The notes below the pieces were generated by a model. The model was not told the DNA's origin, ran no database searches, and was given only the letters and a program-made list of their open reading frames with translations. From Ancylostoma caninum (lineage: Eukaryota; Nematoda; Chromadorea; Rhabditida; Ancylostomatidae), in NCBI GenBank assembly GCA_037903475.1, contig JBAJFG010000637.1, forward strand, positions 62,001-126,000: DNA of 64,000 bases, given 5' to 3'. This document shows, piece after piece, positions 12,966 to 27,000 of the stretch. Both the position numbers and the translations under genes were made by a program. Position 1 is the stretch's first letter. Each line of letters starts with the position of its first letter.

Positions 12966-14947
12966 TTTGCTAGTTAAACGCTTGTTTGCAAGTTGTTTTT
13001 GGGCAGAGCTAGGCCGAGAACTTGTTTTTAGAGGTCTGAGTATGATCATTATAACATCACTCACTGCTGTACGCGCTGCTGCTGCCTCTCCTAGGGTATA
13101 TCCAGAATGCACCATCGCTACGATCGCGCTATTGCCATCATGAGATCGATAAGTATCTTTTCCGCTGCCTTCACGACTACCTTCACTGCTTCATTTTGAT
13201 TCATTTTGAACCGGTCTGCTCAGGAGATGCTGTCAAATCCTATAGAGCTAATAACACTCCCCTAGCATCTGCGGAGAATAGGCGTAATAACAAATCGGGT
13301 AATTTCAGGGAACAAAAATTGCCAGACGTTGTCGCGGAAATGTGATATTGCATTGGCACATCCTGTTTTTGGTAATAGGAAGCTGTGATAGCGTGGATGT
13401 CTCAGGGTGAGAGTCAGGGATTTGGCTCACTTCCCTAGCAGCTTGTGGCTTTCCAAAACAACATTTTGGGGATTAATTGAGTACGTGAAGTAGGTAGTAA
13501 TAGGTAGTTTCATCAGTTTGTCTAATAGTTGTCAACACCAACACGCAAAAAGCCTGTGCAATGGATGGAACACCTTTAACATAGAACACCTCAAAATTTC
13601 ATGAAAAAAAAAAGACGAATGAAGCATCAATTGATGTTATATTTATTGATATAGTATTAATTTAACACATAAACTGAGTCTAAGATCGGAAAACAGAATG
13701 GTGGAATGGACAGTGAAAATATTTCCTTTGGAATCCATGTACTCTTTCAAAAATCATTCAATTGCAACAACCTCACAAAGAATGGCTGACTTCTCTGTGA
13801 GTGCCTCGAAGACAGGCACAGTGCTCTTAACTAGCAAATACATATCTGCTTGCGTTCAAGTGATTTTCATTCAATTAACTAAGCTAGTCCTATTCATTCC
13901 CCATTGTTTCGCTCGTTTTCTGAATACTTTTCAATCACTCCCTTTCATGTTCATATTTTTTCCGACCCGAATGCATAATGGCATAAATTTCCCAGGATCT
14001 CATGCTGACATTCACGACAAAACTCAAAAAGATATGGCGACGCATTTCTAAGATTAATTGTTCTCAAATAGGAAGCGTTCGTCCTTTTGGACGGTGGGGA
14101 TAAAAGTCCATAGCTTTTTCCTTGGGAATTGGCTGAGAGTATTTCTAAGGAGGGCTCTCAAAATTAACAGCCACGGCGCACTTCTCTTTTTCTCTGAAGC
14201 TCAATAACCCGGCTTTTTGGATGTGGAGCGCTGTACCTGGAAAAGAGAGTGGGGCAAAGCTTTGCGATTAGCCATTTGGACGAGCTGACCACTCGCTCAG
14301 ATTTGCCGCACCGCATGCCCGAGTTCGAAACCCGAGTTCTAAACCCAATTTTTTGACAGGTGCAGAGGGTCATCATGCTGAGCACTGATCATCCTAGAAA
14401 AATGCCTCTGCTGAGCATTTTTTTTTTCATTTTTTTTCTCTTTTTTTTTGTAGACGTTGACGACTGTGAAGCTGCTAGTCACTTAACTCTGGAAAAGGAT
14501 CTGGGATGTGGCACACATATTGTGCGGTTACGTGACGAATAGTTTTCTTCCAATCTACTTCGAAATCATTGCTTCCTTAATTTCATTTCCTCATAGCCAG
14601 ACGGCTTGTTGTCTCGGAGGAAAATGATGTTATGAGAAACATTCGCTATAAAAAAATAAGTCATTATATACACCTTCGAATGCCTTAAATATTTTTGTGA
14701 CCATATCTACAGCTTGTTTATTACCACATTTTGTTTTTGATTACAGAAATAAACAATTACATGGATAGATTAATACTTAAAAAGGAGTACGCCAGGCAAG
14801 GGTGGGAGAAAGTAGTGTTATCATCCCTGAGCATTGCTTATAACGAGGGACCTTCCAGAAATTGAATATGTCAATTAAATATGATGTGACTATACAAATA
14901 ATAAATATCATGAAAGTCAATTTTGTATTGAAGCCTTACATTTTCAG
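12966..14947. other. Region upstream of the GPCR; missing 5' exons expected here or farther left
   Basis: No start exon was recognised. Plus 14360-14542 is open but is mostly a T/F-rich run across poly-T. 13698-14051 is open with hydrophobic stretches but no fitting donor. Nothing here can be assigned to the receptor N-terminus. Confidence 0.4.
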
Positions 14948-15022
14948 ATATGCATCCCTGGAGTCGCTGCGGCTGCCCTCTCAGCGGTCGTGTTCGCCCG
15001 GATGAGGCACTCCTCATTAGAG
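14948..15022 (+). CDS. GPCR exon 1 of the visible part (TM1 end)
   Basis: Acceptor TTTTCAG at 14941-14947; 25 codons, phase 0 at both ends. It encodes a hydrophobic Ala/Val run then FARMRHSSLE, the usual basic first intracellular loop. At the place where TM1 normally carries Asn this exon has Ala, which is odd. The donor is GTTATT, weaker than the rest. Confidence 0.75.
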
Positions 15023-18000
15023 GTTATTGTCAACTCCCAGTTAATTGCAGCTTTTAGAAATATTTCCCTTTAATATTGCAGGTACTGCTATGTGGCCTGT
15101 CGCTCTTCGACGTGCTCGTCCTGTCCTCCACTTTGCTCATCTATCCAGCGATGAATGCCTGTCAAAATGAGCCAGATCCAGTGAGTTTGGAGCTCTTTGA
15201 AAGAAAATCTGCTGTTTGCTCTCTATGTCCTAAGATTTGTCTCTAGGATTATCCTATAACAATGGGATTACTATTAAATGCAGTCATCGGAATGGCAAGG
15301 AACAAAAAAAAGAAGCCGCTTCAACATGCAGGGAGCATAAATCATTATTGCACACCTAGAAACAGAGCCGCTCCACCCGCACTACCTGCGCGGCACGGCA
15401 GACCATCTGGCCGTTGTAGTTTTCGAGAGTGAGCATGACTTCTGCATTTCTTGTGGCTTTCCTGATTACGTCCGAGAACCATAGAGCCTGGCTGGTCTGC
15501 CGCGCTGCAGAGGTGGTGCGGCGCGGCTTTATCTAGACCAGGAATGCAATTACGATTGATATCTCCTGAGGTTAGGCTTGTTTTGATTTGTGGTACCAAA
15601 TTCCTTAATTTTTTACTAGCTAGTATGATAATATGTGGGAAGAAATGACGCTAAAACCACCGCAATCATTATATAATATTTGTTTAAGAGGAGGTCAAAA
15701 GATTACCTAGTCACCCCGTTTCTACGTTATTAAAGAAATGATACCTTTATGCCCTTGCTCTTTTCGGAAAAGCTCAGTACTCCCTTGAAGCGTACGTAGA
15801 ACGACCACAAACTATGCATTCTGCCCGATGTCCTTGTTCTTCGGCCTTCTTTAAGTTTATAAATATTTTGCCACTGTCGCTCTCCTTCACTTGCTGATTC
15901 CATAACTAGTCGAGCACTGAAAAAAGAAGCACGATTCCTCTAGTTGTGCCTACTCAGGCGTTAAGAACAAAGCTGGGCTCGCAGCTTGACCTACTGAGGA
16001 AATGAGACACTTTCCCTTTTCCTGGAAAAGTGATTTAGAGAAAATTTCCCTAACACAGGCCTCTTCTCTGAATCAGAATTTGTACGAACGGTTCACCGAA
16101 GGTGGATTTTAGTTCGCAAGTTGTGAAACTATTACGTACTCGTACAATAATTGTGCATAAAACAGCAGTGATTGCAGCAGCAAGGGGAACTAGGAGAAAA
16201 AGCTGGTCTCTTTCACTAAAGAAGTCTAACCAGCTTTTATCCTGTACATAAAGCTTTTGTCAATATTAAGGAGTTGATAAAAATAGTGGAATAAAAGTAG
16301 GCCAGGGCAGTCAATTTTTTTTTAAATAATTTAGAGTTTAAGTAACGTAAACTCATATGTATGAGTGTTAGTCCAGAAAATATTGTTTAACTTCTTCAGT
16401 AAACCTATCGACGTGTTTCCCATTTTTTCCTTCTTCACCTAGTTTTACTTGATTGATTTCGTCTGTGGCGGAGTTAATCTTCTTTTCATATAAGGAATAC
16501 CATGAATGTGTTTATAAATAAATAGATAAATTTCATAGATTACCTACTTATCCCTGGGACTTGGGGAGCAATGCTTACTGATGACTCAAAGTTGATGAAT
16601 GTGGCTAGTAATTGAGGAAACGCTTTGGAAAATTCAAATATCTGGAGAAAATAGAGTCGTGTATGACTCATTACCATCTATCCAGGTCGATATTGGTCTC
16701 TGCTCACTCGAATATTCGAATTTCCGCTCTTTTCAGAATAGAATGTTCAGTACTAGATGACATTGCTAAGTTGTAGGAACAAAAAGTAATCACTCCCAGC
16801 CGCTAATGACCCACATATAGATGGATGGTGGACGAGTTTTTCGAGCATACTCATATTTTTCTGAAAATTTTCGCTTCTATCAGAAAGGTAATGGATGAAG
16901 AGATAGTAAAATGTACACATGGTCCTGGAATTCTCCAAAAACGGAACAGTCACTGGTCCAGCAATTTCCACCATAAGAAAACCTGTATGGAAACTAAGTG
17001 ATTTTCGACAGTCCCCAGTAAGAAATCCCGATAAATTGCAATATTTCGCGCTAATTCACAAATACAAAAATATTGTCAGAAATTATGAACTGAGTTAGGG
17101 AAGCCCATTGGAGTCAAATCTGGATGGTCACAAACAATGATTTACCCACATCATTACTCTCTATCATTCAAGGGAAACTAGGGCCACCGATGGAAAATGT
17201 CCTCGAAATCGTTCTCAAAATTACTGTTAGTTTTTTTTTTCTTGTTAGAACACTGTTCAAATCTAACTCTCTCCCCGTACCACGATACACACTGCGACAT
17301 GTAGGTCCTCTTAGGAATTCTTTCTTCGCCGGCTTTGTTTTTTTTCATTCAATTACCAAAACCACCAATTATTGTTGGTATAAATATAAAAAAATCATTA
17401 AAATATCATGAGCAGTAATAATAGAATTATACAACTGACCATTTCCTAATGATAAACCTGGTTTTGCTTTTTTTCCCCAGTTTTCAAGGATTTCACAGCC
17501 CCTGCATGGTTTTGTGCGCTTTTCTTTAGTACCTTAGATCTAGTACGTTTTTTTTTCTCTCTTGTTTTTCAACAGCCCTGTGAATACATAAATAAATAAA
17601 CAATGTAATCAGCGAATAGCTGCAGTGGAAATCTCATTGAGGATTAGTTTCCTCCCTCCCAACGTAGAGGATCAAAGTCTCGCGTCAAGGACCAGACTAA
17701 ACAACCTCCGCCAATATAGTTACACTTTCCTTTGTGTTTATGAAAGCACAACAGGGCCGTTTATGTTGGCTAAGCTCCTTAGTGCTCGTGACGTATCCCG
17801 GTGAAAATAATTCTTTTCACTCCCATCGCCCGCCTGGAACACTTGGTTCAATGCGAAATCGCGTTAGCCTTTTCCTTTGAGTGGACCGCGAGCTTTCACA
17901 GAATCTGGCAAGAAGCGTAGACAGGCGGCACATAGCGGAAGTTGGTTGTATTAAGGAGGCTTCTCAGAAGACGCCTTGAATTTTCCACTCATCAGACGGA

Positions 18001-21000
18001 GTGCGACAGCCCATCTATTCGGCAGAACTAATGGAGACGACATTACAACACATTTTAAGGATTATCTGCTCTTCAGAGGGCATGAAAAAGCACTCTATGA
18101 GGGGGAATTAGTGGCATGTGAGCTTTTGTACGAAATTTTCCAGAAGTGATTCTATTTCGAGGATGGTTTTTTCTTTATAAACAGAGTGGAAGAAAATTAC
18201 GAAAAGAATTTTTGTCTTAGTAGTAGTAGTAGGAATCAAAAAAGGAGAGGGAGAGATGGAAAACGAGAGTAAAGGAGACGCAGAGACGGAGAGACAGACA
18301 AATAGACAGACGGACAGACAGAAACAAAGAGCTAGGGAGATTTGCACGGGGGCCATCTTGGAAAATTTGCTTGGAAACTATCGTATTGAAACAGTGTGAT
18401 GCCGAATTCGTGATATTTGAGAGAAATTTAAGTCCTATCCTAGAGTATTCCAGAAACGTGAATGAATAAGGTAGCAAGCAGTCTAGAAAACTGTGAGACT
18501 CCCTCACAAACGCACGACTTTTCCTTTGCCCAAATAGCCTGGACAACTGCCACAAAACCTCTCCTATTGCCGTTTTTTTTTTGCATGGAGCGTTGTTTAT
18601 AAACAAGAGCGCTCTATTCTTGGAAGTGACATCTTGAAATCATCATACTGTGGATTATCTCGTTTTTAGTTCTCCAGCATCAGTGGAGTGAATTGAACAA
18701 GTAAGGGCTCACTTCCTTAACCATAATCACTTCAATTGCTTACGTATGTAGATGATTGGCACACTTTTTTTATCAGAAGCGTAAGGACAAAATTTCTCTG
18801 CACTTCTGAGAATTTCCGTTGCACAGAGGCTTTTCTGTCGAACTTCCCATGGTACTGCGTTGCTCTTGAAAAACTTCTAGCGCCTATTTTGTTCTTCGTA
18901 CCTAGTTACTAAGTTACGGGACTTTGAACATAATGGCCCGGAATGTGGTTCATAATAGGGAAGACGTCCTTTTCAAGTGAGCTTCTGCCTAGTCATGCCC
19001 TCGTGTCACATCCTTGCGACGTTGCTATCATTTTACTTTTTATAGCGTCTTTCACATAGACTCTCTATTTTGTCTTCTGGGCCTGACCTGTCGCAGAGAT
19101 CCGTCAGGATCTGTTTGCTGACAAATTCGAGATTGTCACGAGCCTGTTTTTCCATTATGTTAGTGCAAGAATGGAACAGTTGCGTGAGTTGAGTGGATTT
19201 TCAGTGGAAAATCAGGGAATCACTCAGCCTATTACATTAGAACTGTAATTTTTAACGTGACGAATTAGCGTTTTGAGGTGCAACGCACATTTTTTTTGCA
19301 ATTACCGGGTTAACATATTCGGAACTTTTGTAGCGAACAGCCATTATGCGCACGTACATACGTATATGCAACTGTTTCTAACACTAGACATAACACATTG
19401 TTTGTTTTGTGTTTATTTACTTATTTACTTTCTTTTTCTTACGTTCTTGCAAGAGACTGTACATCGCATGATTCGAACCTAGAAGGGGAAAATCCTCTGG
19501 AAATGAATTTCCGAGTTTTCCTTTCTGAAACTGATCCCGTAAAAACGAGAAAAGAAGAGAAAGAAACTGGAGAAACTAAGAAAGTAAAACACAGATGAAA
19601 TAGTTCTCTGAAACCCGCAGATTTTCTGGATCCCCAAAATCGTTCCAATTTCAGACGAACAGCCGCGTTTGTCACTTCTTCTGGCGCTCAACGCTGATCG
19701 CCTATCCACTGTCGTTGATAGCCCAAGCAGGTACGACGTATTCCCAGTCCTGGCGATCCTGGCTCAGCTCTACATAAATGCAGTCATTAGTCATGCGTTA
19801 CGCATTCTATTAGCTCTGTTACGCTCAGCTGAGAGGATTCGTATATGATGACGTGGATTGCCGTGAGATGCTAGAAATACAGCTCCGTAGGGGTCTCCGT
19901 GTGCGTAGTCTGAAGGAAAACAGGGCTAGGATTTGTGGAAGCAAAGGACCAATCACAGATAACCAAACACTCTAATCATCGTGGGTTTGTGTGGTTAAAG
20001 TTCTATTAATTCCATCCCAGGATGCTGCACCTAATGAGGTTATCTGGAATGCTTCCCCTGGATTAACCCTATCTCTCATCTCTGATAGCCGCTTTCTGTA
20101 CTTATTCCGACAACCTTTCACTAGATAATCCTGGTAGCTTCAATCTCAGACATCATAGGGCAATATTTAGACAACTCATGTGACTTTGAAGCAATATTTT
20201 CGCTCCGAACTATGGAACTATGGCGAATGAGTCATACAGGGGGATTCCGATATAACTAGGGAATCCATTTCCATCTCAACTTCTGCCAAAAAGCATCAAA
20301 TGAACTCGCTTAATACCTGAAATTTTATACTTTTTGTTAATTCATTTTCCACTGCAAAAAAGAGAACGACTGAAGAAATCTTATTGAGACTCTTGAGATT
20401 TTCTATTTCTATCTGCTATGCTATGCCAAAATTGAGGTAATTCTTAAGGTTTTGAAGGTCCTCTCCTTCTGGACTATGCAGACAGGCTATCCAGGAAGGA
20501 GACCGTGGATTCCTCGGCTCCTTTTTCAAATTTGCAGAAAAAAAACTTCGAAAAGGATTTTCGCTATGATTTCGAAATTTCTGTTTTTCCAGGAAGACAC
20601 ACTACAGCAAAGAAAAGAATTGAAGGAATGTCATTAGCACCATTTGGATTTCCTTTTTGTTTCCCACGGAATATCAAAAAGAGATTTTGGTACTTCCATA
20701 TTTAATTCCATGCAAAGGTCCCAAAAAACAAAGAAAAATTTATGTATTCACACAATGTCATTGAAAATGGTGTTTTCATTCTCCATGACAGCAAAGTATG
20801 CCTTTTTGTTGGGGAGTAGTCCACGTACAATTCAGTCTTTCGACCTCTTCCCACACCTTTGATCGCGCCGAGGGGGATTTGCAAGCACTTATTCTCAGGA
20901 TTTTCCACATTTTTGCTGAAGTAGGCAGGAATATGGTGGGAGCAATTTTCCCAATGTTTTCAAAGTTCACCATTCTTTCCTATGAACCACGGCAAGAAAG

Positions 21001-24000
21001 CAATGTTGCTAATTTCGCGGGTACTTCTAGCATTTTTTGCATTTCAGGATCTGTCTGGACCTGCGTGGCGATCACCTTCGACCGATTCATCGCTGTCTTC
21101 TTCCCAATCAAAAAACGGGTCTGGGCTACCCCACACACTTCAACATATATCATCTGTGGAGTGGCCTTCTTCAGGTAGAGCCTCAGATTCGTTCTTATTC
21201 TTGCAGGGATAAAAATAACCCGAAAATACCAAAGAAGGGCTTAGAAATGCAAACATTTCGTGTGAATCACCCGTATTCCAGTGTCCTCTTCAAACTGCCA
21301 GCCTTCTTCGAAATAACCCTCAACGAATACGGGCAAATCACTCCATCCTCGCTGAGGTTGGACGCCACCTATCAGCTGGTCTACATGACTTACATGTATT
21401 TGATCTTCATACTCCTGATCCCTTGGACGGTGATCATCGTTCTAAATGGAATTGTTATCCAGAAGGTGATACTTATGATCCCATAAGTCTGCATTAACCT
21501 GTCTAAGCACCACTTTAGTAGTATGTCCTCGATTTTCCTGGAACCATTTGACGAAAATCCTGTCTGCACTGGAGATTTCCACAAGGATACTGTTTCAGGT
21601 CCGCGAAGCATATCGCACGCATAAGAGGTTGACGCAACGGAACACCCGAGGGCGAAGAGACACAGATGAGAGGAAGTAGGTTGCTTCTTTCATCGCGTAC
21701 ATCACATGCATTCTATTTCATCGCGTCTGGTGTTTTTGCTCATTTATTCTAATGCATTAGTCGTGCCCTTTGCGCAGAGATCCTTCCTAGTGGGAGCAGT
21801 TTGCTCAGCTAATTTTCAAGAACGGGGGCTATTCCTATATTACTAGCTCAAATCAGTATAAACAAGTAAATAAATAGATAAGAAGGCAGTTCTTCGAAAT
21901 AACCCTCAACGAGTACGGGCAAATCACTCCATCCTCGCTCAGGTTGGACGCCACCTACCAGCTGGTCTACATAACCTAAATATGATGATGGAAAATAAAT
22001 ATATGTCTCAAACAGTGCATAAATAGGTAGATAGCAATCAACTGGTACTACTCTACGCGGCTGGCGGCCGGTCTTAGCACACCATACACGGTTTAGAAGG
22101 GCACAAAGCGCTATGGATCTCTTTGTTTACTATCAGAACGTGAGCTGTGAACAACTCACAACGCTAATGTGAGTACTAGCACCTACCAGTACCTGTGCTG
22201 GGAACCCCTCCTGGGAACCACTATTTGCTGGAGATTCCTGCTAGTTCAAATGAGTTCCATGATTTTCGCGCTGCATTTATAGGATAAATTGACAAGTTTT
22301 ACCGGAAATCGCGCAATTCCACCACCTCGGCAGAGCTTGACCTGGTTGGGTCAACTCTAGGAAACTCTAGCCCTATTTTTCAACTTGATTGTAAGGAGTA
22401 TCCGTTTAAGTTGGCTATTTATTCATTGATCCATTTGTTTATTTGTTTGAGCACTTGGTTAATCATTTATTCAGTCACCAATAACCTTTTAAAGTGTTCT
22501 TGAAGGTGTCTCAGTAAAAAAATCAACAAGACTACCGGTCAATAATATACAAGTAGCCGGAGAAAAGCCTGGATGACACTGACTGAAATGTAACCAGCAA
22601 CTTCATCAAATTATACTGATTTCTGGAAAGCACTAGATTATTGGATTCTGTATTTTCAGAATGAGAGGAGAATCTCACTTTAATTCCGCACGATTTCCTG
22701 ATACTTTCAGCTTTTTTAAAAATAAATTCTGTGCAAATTCCACTCACTTCCCTGATTTGACCACCTTCGTTCCTCATACTCCCAAGGAATTTACAGCAAT
22801 CCGTGGTGTAGAATGGTCATGGGCTATTTTGCCATATGTGTTTCTCGTTAATAATTTGCGAGCTTTTCGGCAATAGGGCAACAAAGGACATAAGAACTTT
22901 AAACGCAATCAAATTCAGGCACACAACCCCCTGTGCTACCCATTTCACTATGAGTATGGAATTGAAAAGTTGCCCTTTTCCTCTTTTGAAAAAGTACAAA
23001 CGCAAGTCAGCACTTTGGGTGCCATTATCTCGTGCTGAACGTAGCCTGCTGGCATATTTAGAAAGGACGGCTTTGTTGAAATTAGGTTCTTCTGAAGCAG
23101 AAGATCCAGGAAGGGTCTTGGAAGTACGTACGACACTTTAACAAGGTAAAAAATAGAGCAAGAGCGTGGGAATTCTTCAGATTCCTCTTTTCTAATGAAG
23201 CGTTTAAACTCTTGGACAACGCTCAGACATGGATTGCATATTTTTGCATGAGATCTTTCTGGGAAGCACCGGACATTTCCAAAAACAAAGTATAAAAATA
23301 AAAGGTTCTATGTACCAGGATTTAGGAATCCCACGGGGCCCTACTTATCTCTGGTCTATTTTAATAATAAACTAGAGTATCCTCAATGCTTAAAAGGTCA
23401 TTCTCTTAAGTATCGAGATGGAAAAAAGAAACTCTCGATGCTCCTCGGCATTACAATCCTACGAAATTGTTCTTATTTTTGTGGCCATGACATTTTGTGC
23501 AGAACCAAGTACTTTTGTTCCAGGAACTCCATTCTCGAGAACTATGTTAGATCGAAAAGGGCACACAGAGAAAAAAACTGCCAAAATAAGCCTCAAGGAA
23601 TGTACGAGGAAGTGTGAGAGCAAGACCAAAAAAGTCTGGATACGTTTCTCATTAGCGCAGGAGGCATTTTACGTACTTTTTTGAGAACAGAATGGTTTTT
23701 TTCTTCAATCCCTCCATCGATGCCACAGTGTTAACTACTTCCTTTGTAGCCTAAAAGTACGGATTCTCACGTTTTGCATTGGTAAAGCTTTGGAGATTTG
23801 GTGCTTCAAAGATTGGGAAGATTGCCTTCAAAATCAAAAAATCAGGAGATTTTGGTATTTTACTTTCCTCACCGTGAAGAAATGCAGAAAAAGGCGTATA
23901 AGCTGGGCAACGTCATACCTTGATAGAGGAAGAGAGAGAAACAGAGAAAAAAGGATGGAGAAAGAGAAAAAGAGGGGGGGTCATGGCCGCCATGAGTAGT

Positions 24001-27000
24001 ACCCGTGTGAAGTTTCAAGATAACGTTAAGTGAGGAATAGATGAATGAGAGTGCAAGGGTTCAAATATTCAATTTTTACGACTATTAAGACTAGACTATT
24101 TACCCATAATTCGAACTATATGAAAATCTTCGTTTCGTTTTCATAGGTTTTTTCTTTACCAAGAGGATAAATTCTCGAGCAAATTCCTCCACAATTGCTG
24201 CTTTTCCCTTCTTTTTTCTTCATGCCACGTTTCTGTTTTCTAAATTCCCTCCCATCTCATTGCTAAATCCTCCTATTTTTTCCAGGATGACAGTGATGAC
24301 CATAGTAATGACGGGCATCTTTGTGTTGTGCAACATACCTCCAGCCATCAATAACATTATCGAGTCGTACGCGCCTCAGTACCGGGACCGATACCGTCAT
24401 CGGATCCCGCTATCGACATTGCTCGTCTGTGTGAACAGGTACGTACTTTGTGCTTTTCATTCCGAGAATAAAGGCAAGTTTCAACCGGAAAATGGCTATT
24501 TTAAGCGAAGAAATAGGCAGTAATGAGAGCTCTTATCCGGGCTACTAGTACATTTCCAGTTTCCGCATTCTAGTGTCACTTTTTAGCACATTTTAGCCTT
24601 TCACCACTGAATTCTCATTAGATGTCAACGTGAAGAGTCGGAAGTACTTTTTGTCGGCTAACGTATGTCTGTTTTGTTCGCTTCTGAAAAAGCGCAATTT
24701 CCTCTTGAAGGTAGAACGGGGCTTACGTCGAGCCGATGTAATTAGCTGCGTTTGCAAGTGTTTCTGCAAAAAATTGCTTCACATGTGGTAAAAAGCATTT
24801 GAGGGACTGCTGACGTCTTTAGTGGAATTTGATCCGTGATTCCCCCTCAGTTGCTTCTTTAACGTCTCACATCAGAATCGATTTTGAGATTTTTACTCCA
24901 GAATAATTTTCAGGTGACGCTGATCGAAGTTGTATGCGTATTTCTTTACAAAAATCCTGAAAAATACCTTTTTCAATCCATCATTTTTGGAGAGTTTGAG
25001 GTGCCCGTTGAGAGGACATCACAAGGAGTTGCATTCCTAACGTGTTAAGTGCCAGCAATCGATATCACAACTGGCACGGCATGTCGCAACTTCACACTTC
25101 TCGTGGCAGCTGTCGCAGCGGACACCTCGGATTCTCCAAAAACAAAAGACTCAGAAAGGGGTTTTTCGGGACTTTGCATAGAAATATGTATACCATTGTG
25201 TTCAGCTACGTCTGGAGATTCTACTGGTTTTAAGATCTCAAAATCGATTCTAGAGGGTGGCACTGCCCTCAGAAGAGAATCTTCTACAGCCTTGCTTAGT
25301 GTTTTTATCGTGCGAGCATGATACTTGTATCATTTATGTGATTTTACTGTCCAAATTTATCCTTTTTTTCAACGTTGCTACAAAAAGTATGGAATCTGAC
25401 ATGACAACCTAGGCTTATAAGAAAACCGGTTTTTCTTTTGAATTGTTTTCATCAACTTCTTACCTTCTTTAATGTCTTTGGTGACACACCGTGATTGTAT
25501 AAGTAATTGTCAGACACTCATAGGAAGAGAAATCCCCTTAGTTACCCTGCTCTTCTCTTGATCAACAGATTTTTTCTAGCGGGGGGCGAAACGTTTCACG
25601 TTCTAGAAAACTTTTACGGTATAATAGTGAATAATCTGCATATCCTCTATCAATCCTACGTAGCGGAACATTTCTTCCTCCTATCTGTGCCAATAACTTC
25701 ATTTTATTTTTATCACGTGAAGCATACCACGTGCACTACATGAGGACAACCTCTGGTGGTTTTTTACCCTCATTAAGCAGTTCATTTAATTAGGAAACTC
25801 TAACACTCCGTTTCCCTTAGGCGAGATTTGCCTGCGCAACATGAGAACGTGAACTCACAGATATTCCCCGTCAGGCTAATTCGATGAAATGTAGATTCTT
25901 AAGAATTATGTTGCTCTCACAGGGATTCACGAGACACCCTTTTTGGGAATGTAGGAAGGAAGTAATTTGTCTTTGAGAATAATTTCGCTGAAATTAATTC
26001 AACTTCGTGTGAAGCAGAAGATTCTTTTTTAGGGGTTTTTGTTTAAAAATGTCTTTCCCTTGGATCTTTTGCTCTATATATTTTTCCTCAACCATCGCGT
26101 CACCTCCAGATGGGAACATTGCAAACAATGATGAGCACCAAACACTTGGTGGCTAGTGGTTTTTAGGACAACGAAGGCTGGCAGACTCGCTTCCTTGTTT
26201 TCCTTGAGGTCCCCCATGCTATTTGTGTTTCCTTGAGGTTCCCAATGGTGTTTCTGTCCGTCCAATTTCCCAGACGGAATTCCTTCTTACGTTTGTCATC
26301 CGAGCCTTGATCTATCCATGAACGTGCCAGGGGGTTGGGGCCTTGTCACTTTTGCAAAGTGGACGAAGCCTCAAGGTGAAGATAGGTATACTGTGTTAGA
26401 GCAGCTCGCTTCTGGCAGCAATGACAGGTGGTGGTAAAGCGAAGAAGACAAGTCATATTTGGGGAGAGACACTTCCATTCTGGATGAGCGAAAAGCTCAA
26501 AACGTTCCCGGTAACATTCCCGAATCCGGGCACTGGTATGGGCTCACACAGTGCCTTTTGGCTGCGATAGATATGTCTCCGATGAGGACTTTTCCACTTT
26601 CGTATGAGGAAAGCGACCTTGAAACCTTCTATTGAAGGAGACCGCCATGCAAGTATGTTTGAGAGAAAAACTATGTTTTCCTGTTGATTTCGAAGTTCTC
26701 GTACACACGGGTCTCGTTTTCTTTTATTGCCGCAGCAACAATTCGTAGTTATATGGATCAATAAACGAGTCAACAAATCGTTTTTTTCTGCAATTTCCAC
26801 ACGATTTTTCCTATGTTTTATAGCGATTTTGAATCTGGCTATGGATATTAGTGGGTTGAGCTGCGGTGCGATCGCTAATTTGTTTTCGCTTTCACAATCC
26901 CCTAATTTGGCCTAATATTCCATCCAGAATGCCCTCATGTTGGTCTCATGGGCTAAGCAGGAAGCTGTTCCTGGAGAAGTGCCTCTGCGTGTCACAGTCG

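Noticed and set aside
12409..13115. Three overlapping open frames of 112-141 codons on both strands
   Set aside because: They reflect the stop-free GTCGAC repeat cluster; no start context, splice sites or domain.
14265..14340. Possible tRNA around GAGTTCGAAACCC
   Set aside because: No matching acceptor or anticodon stems; the boxes are on opposite strands.
19731..19795. Continuation RYDVFPVLAILAQLY after GPCR exon 3 in another frame
   Set aside because: It resembles TM3 but needs a frame change and loses the ...IAQAGSVWTC join that matches the family.
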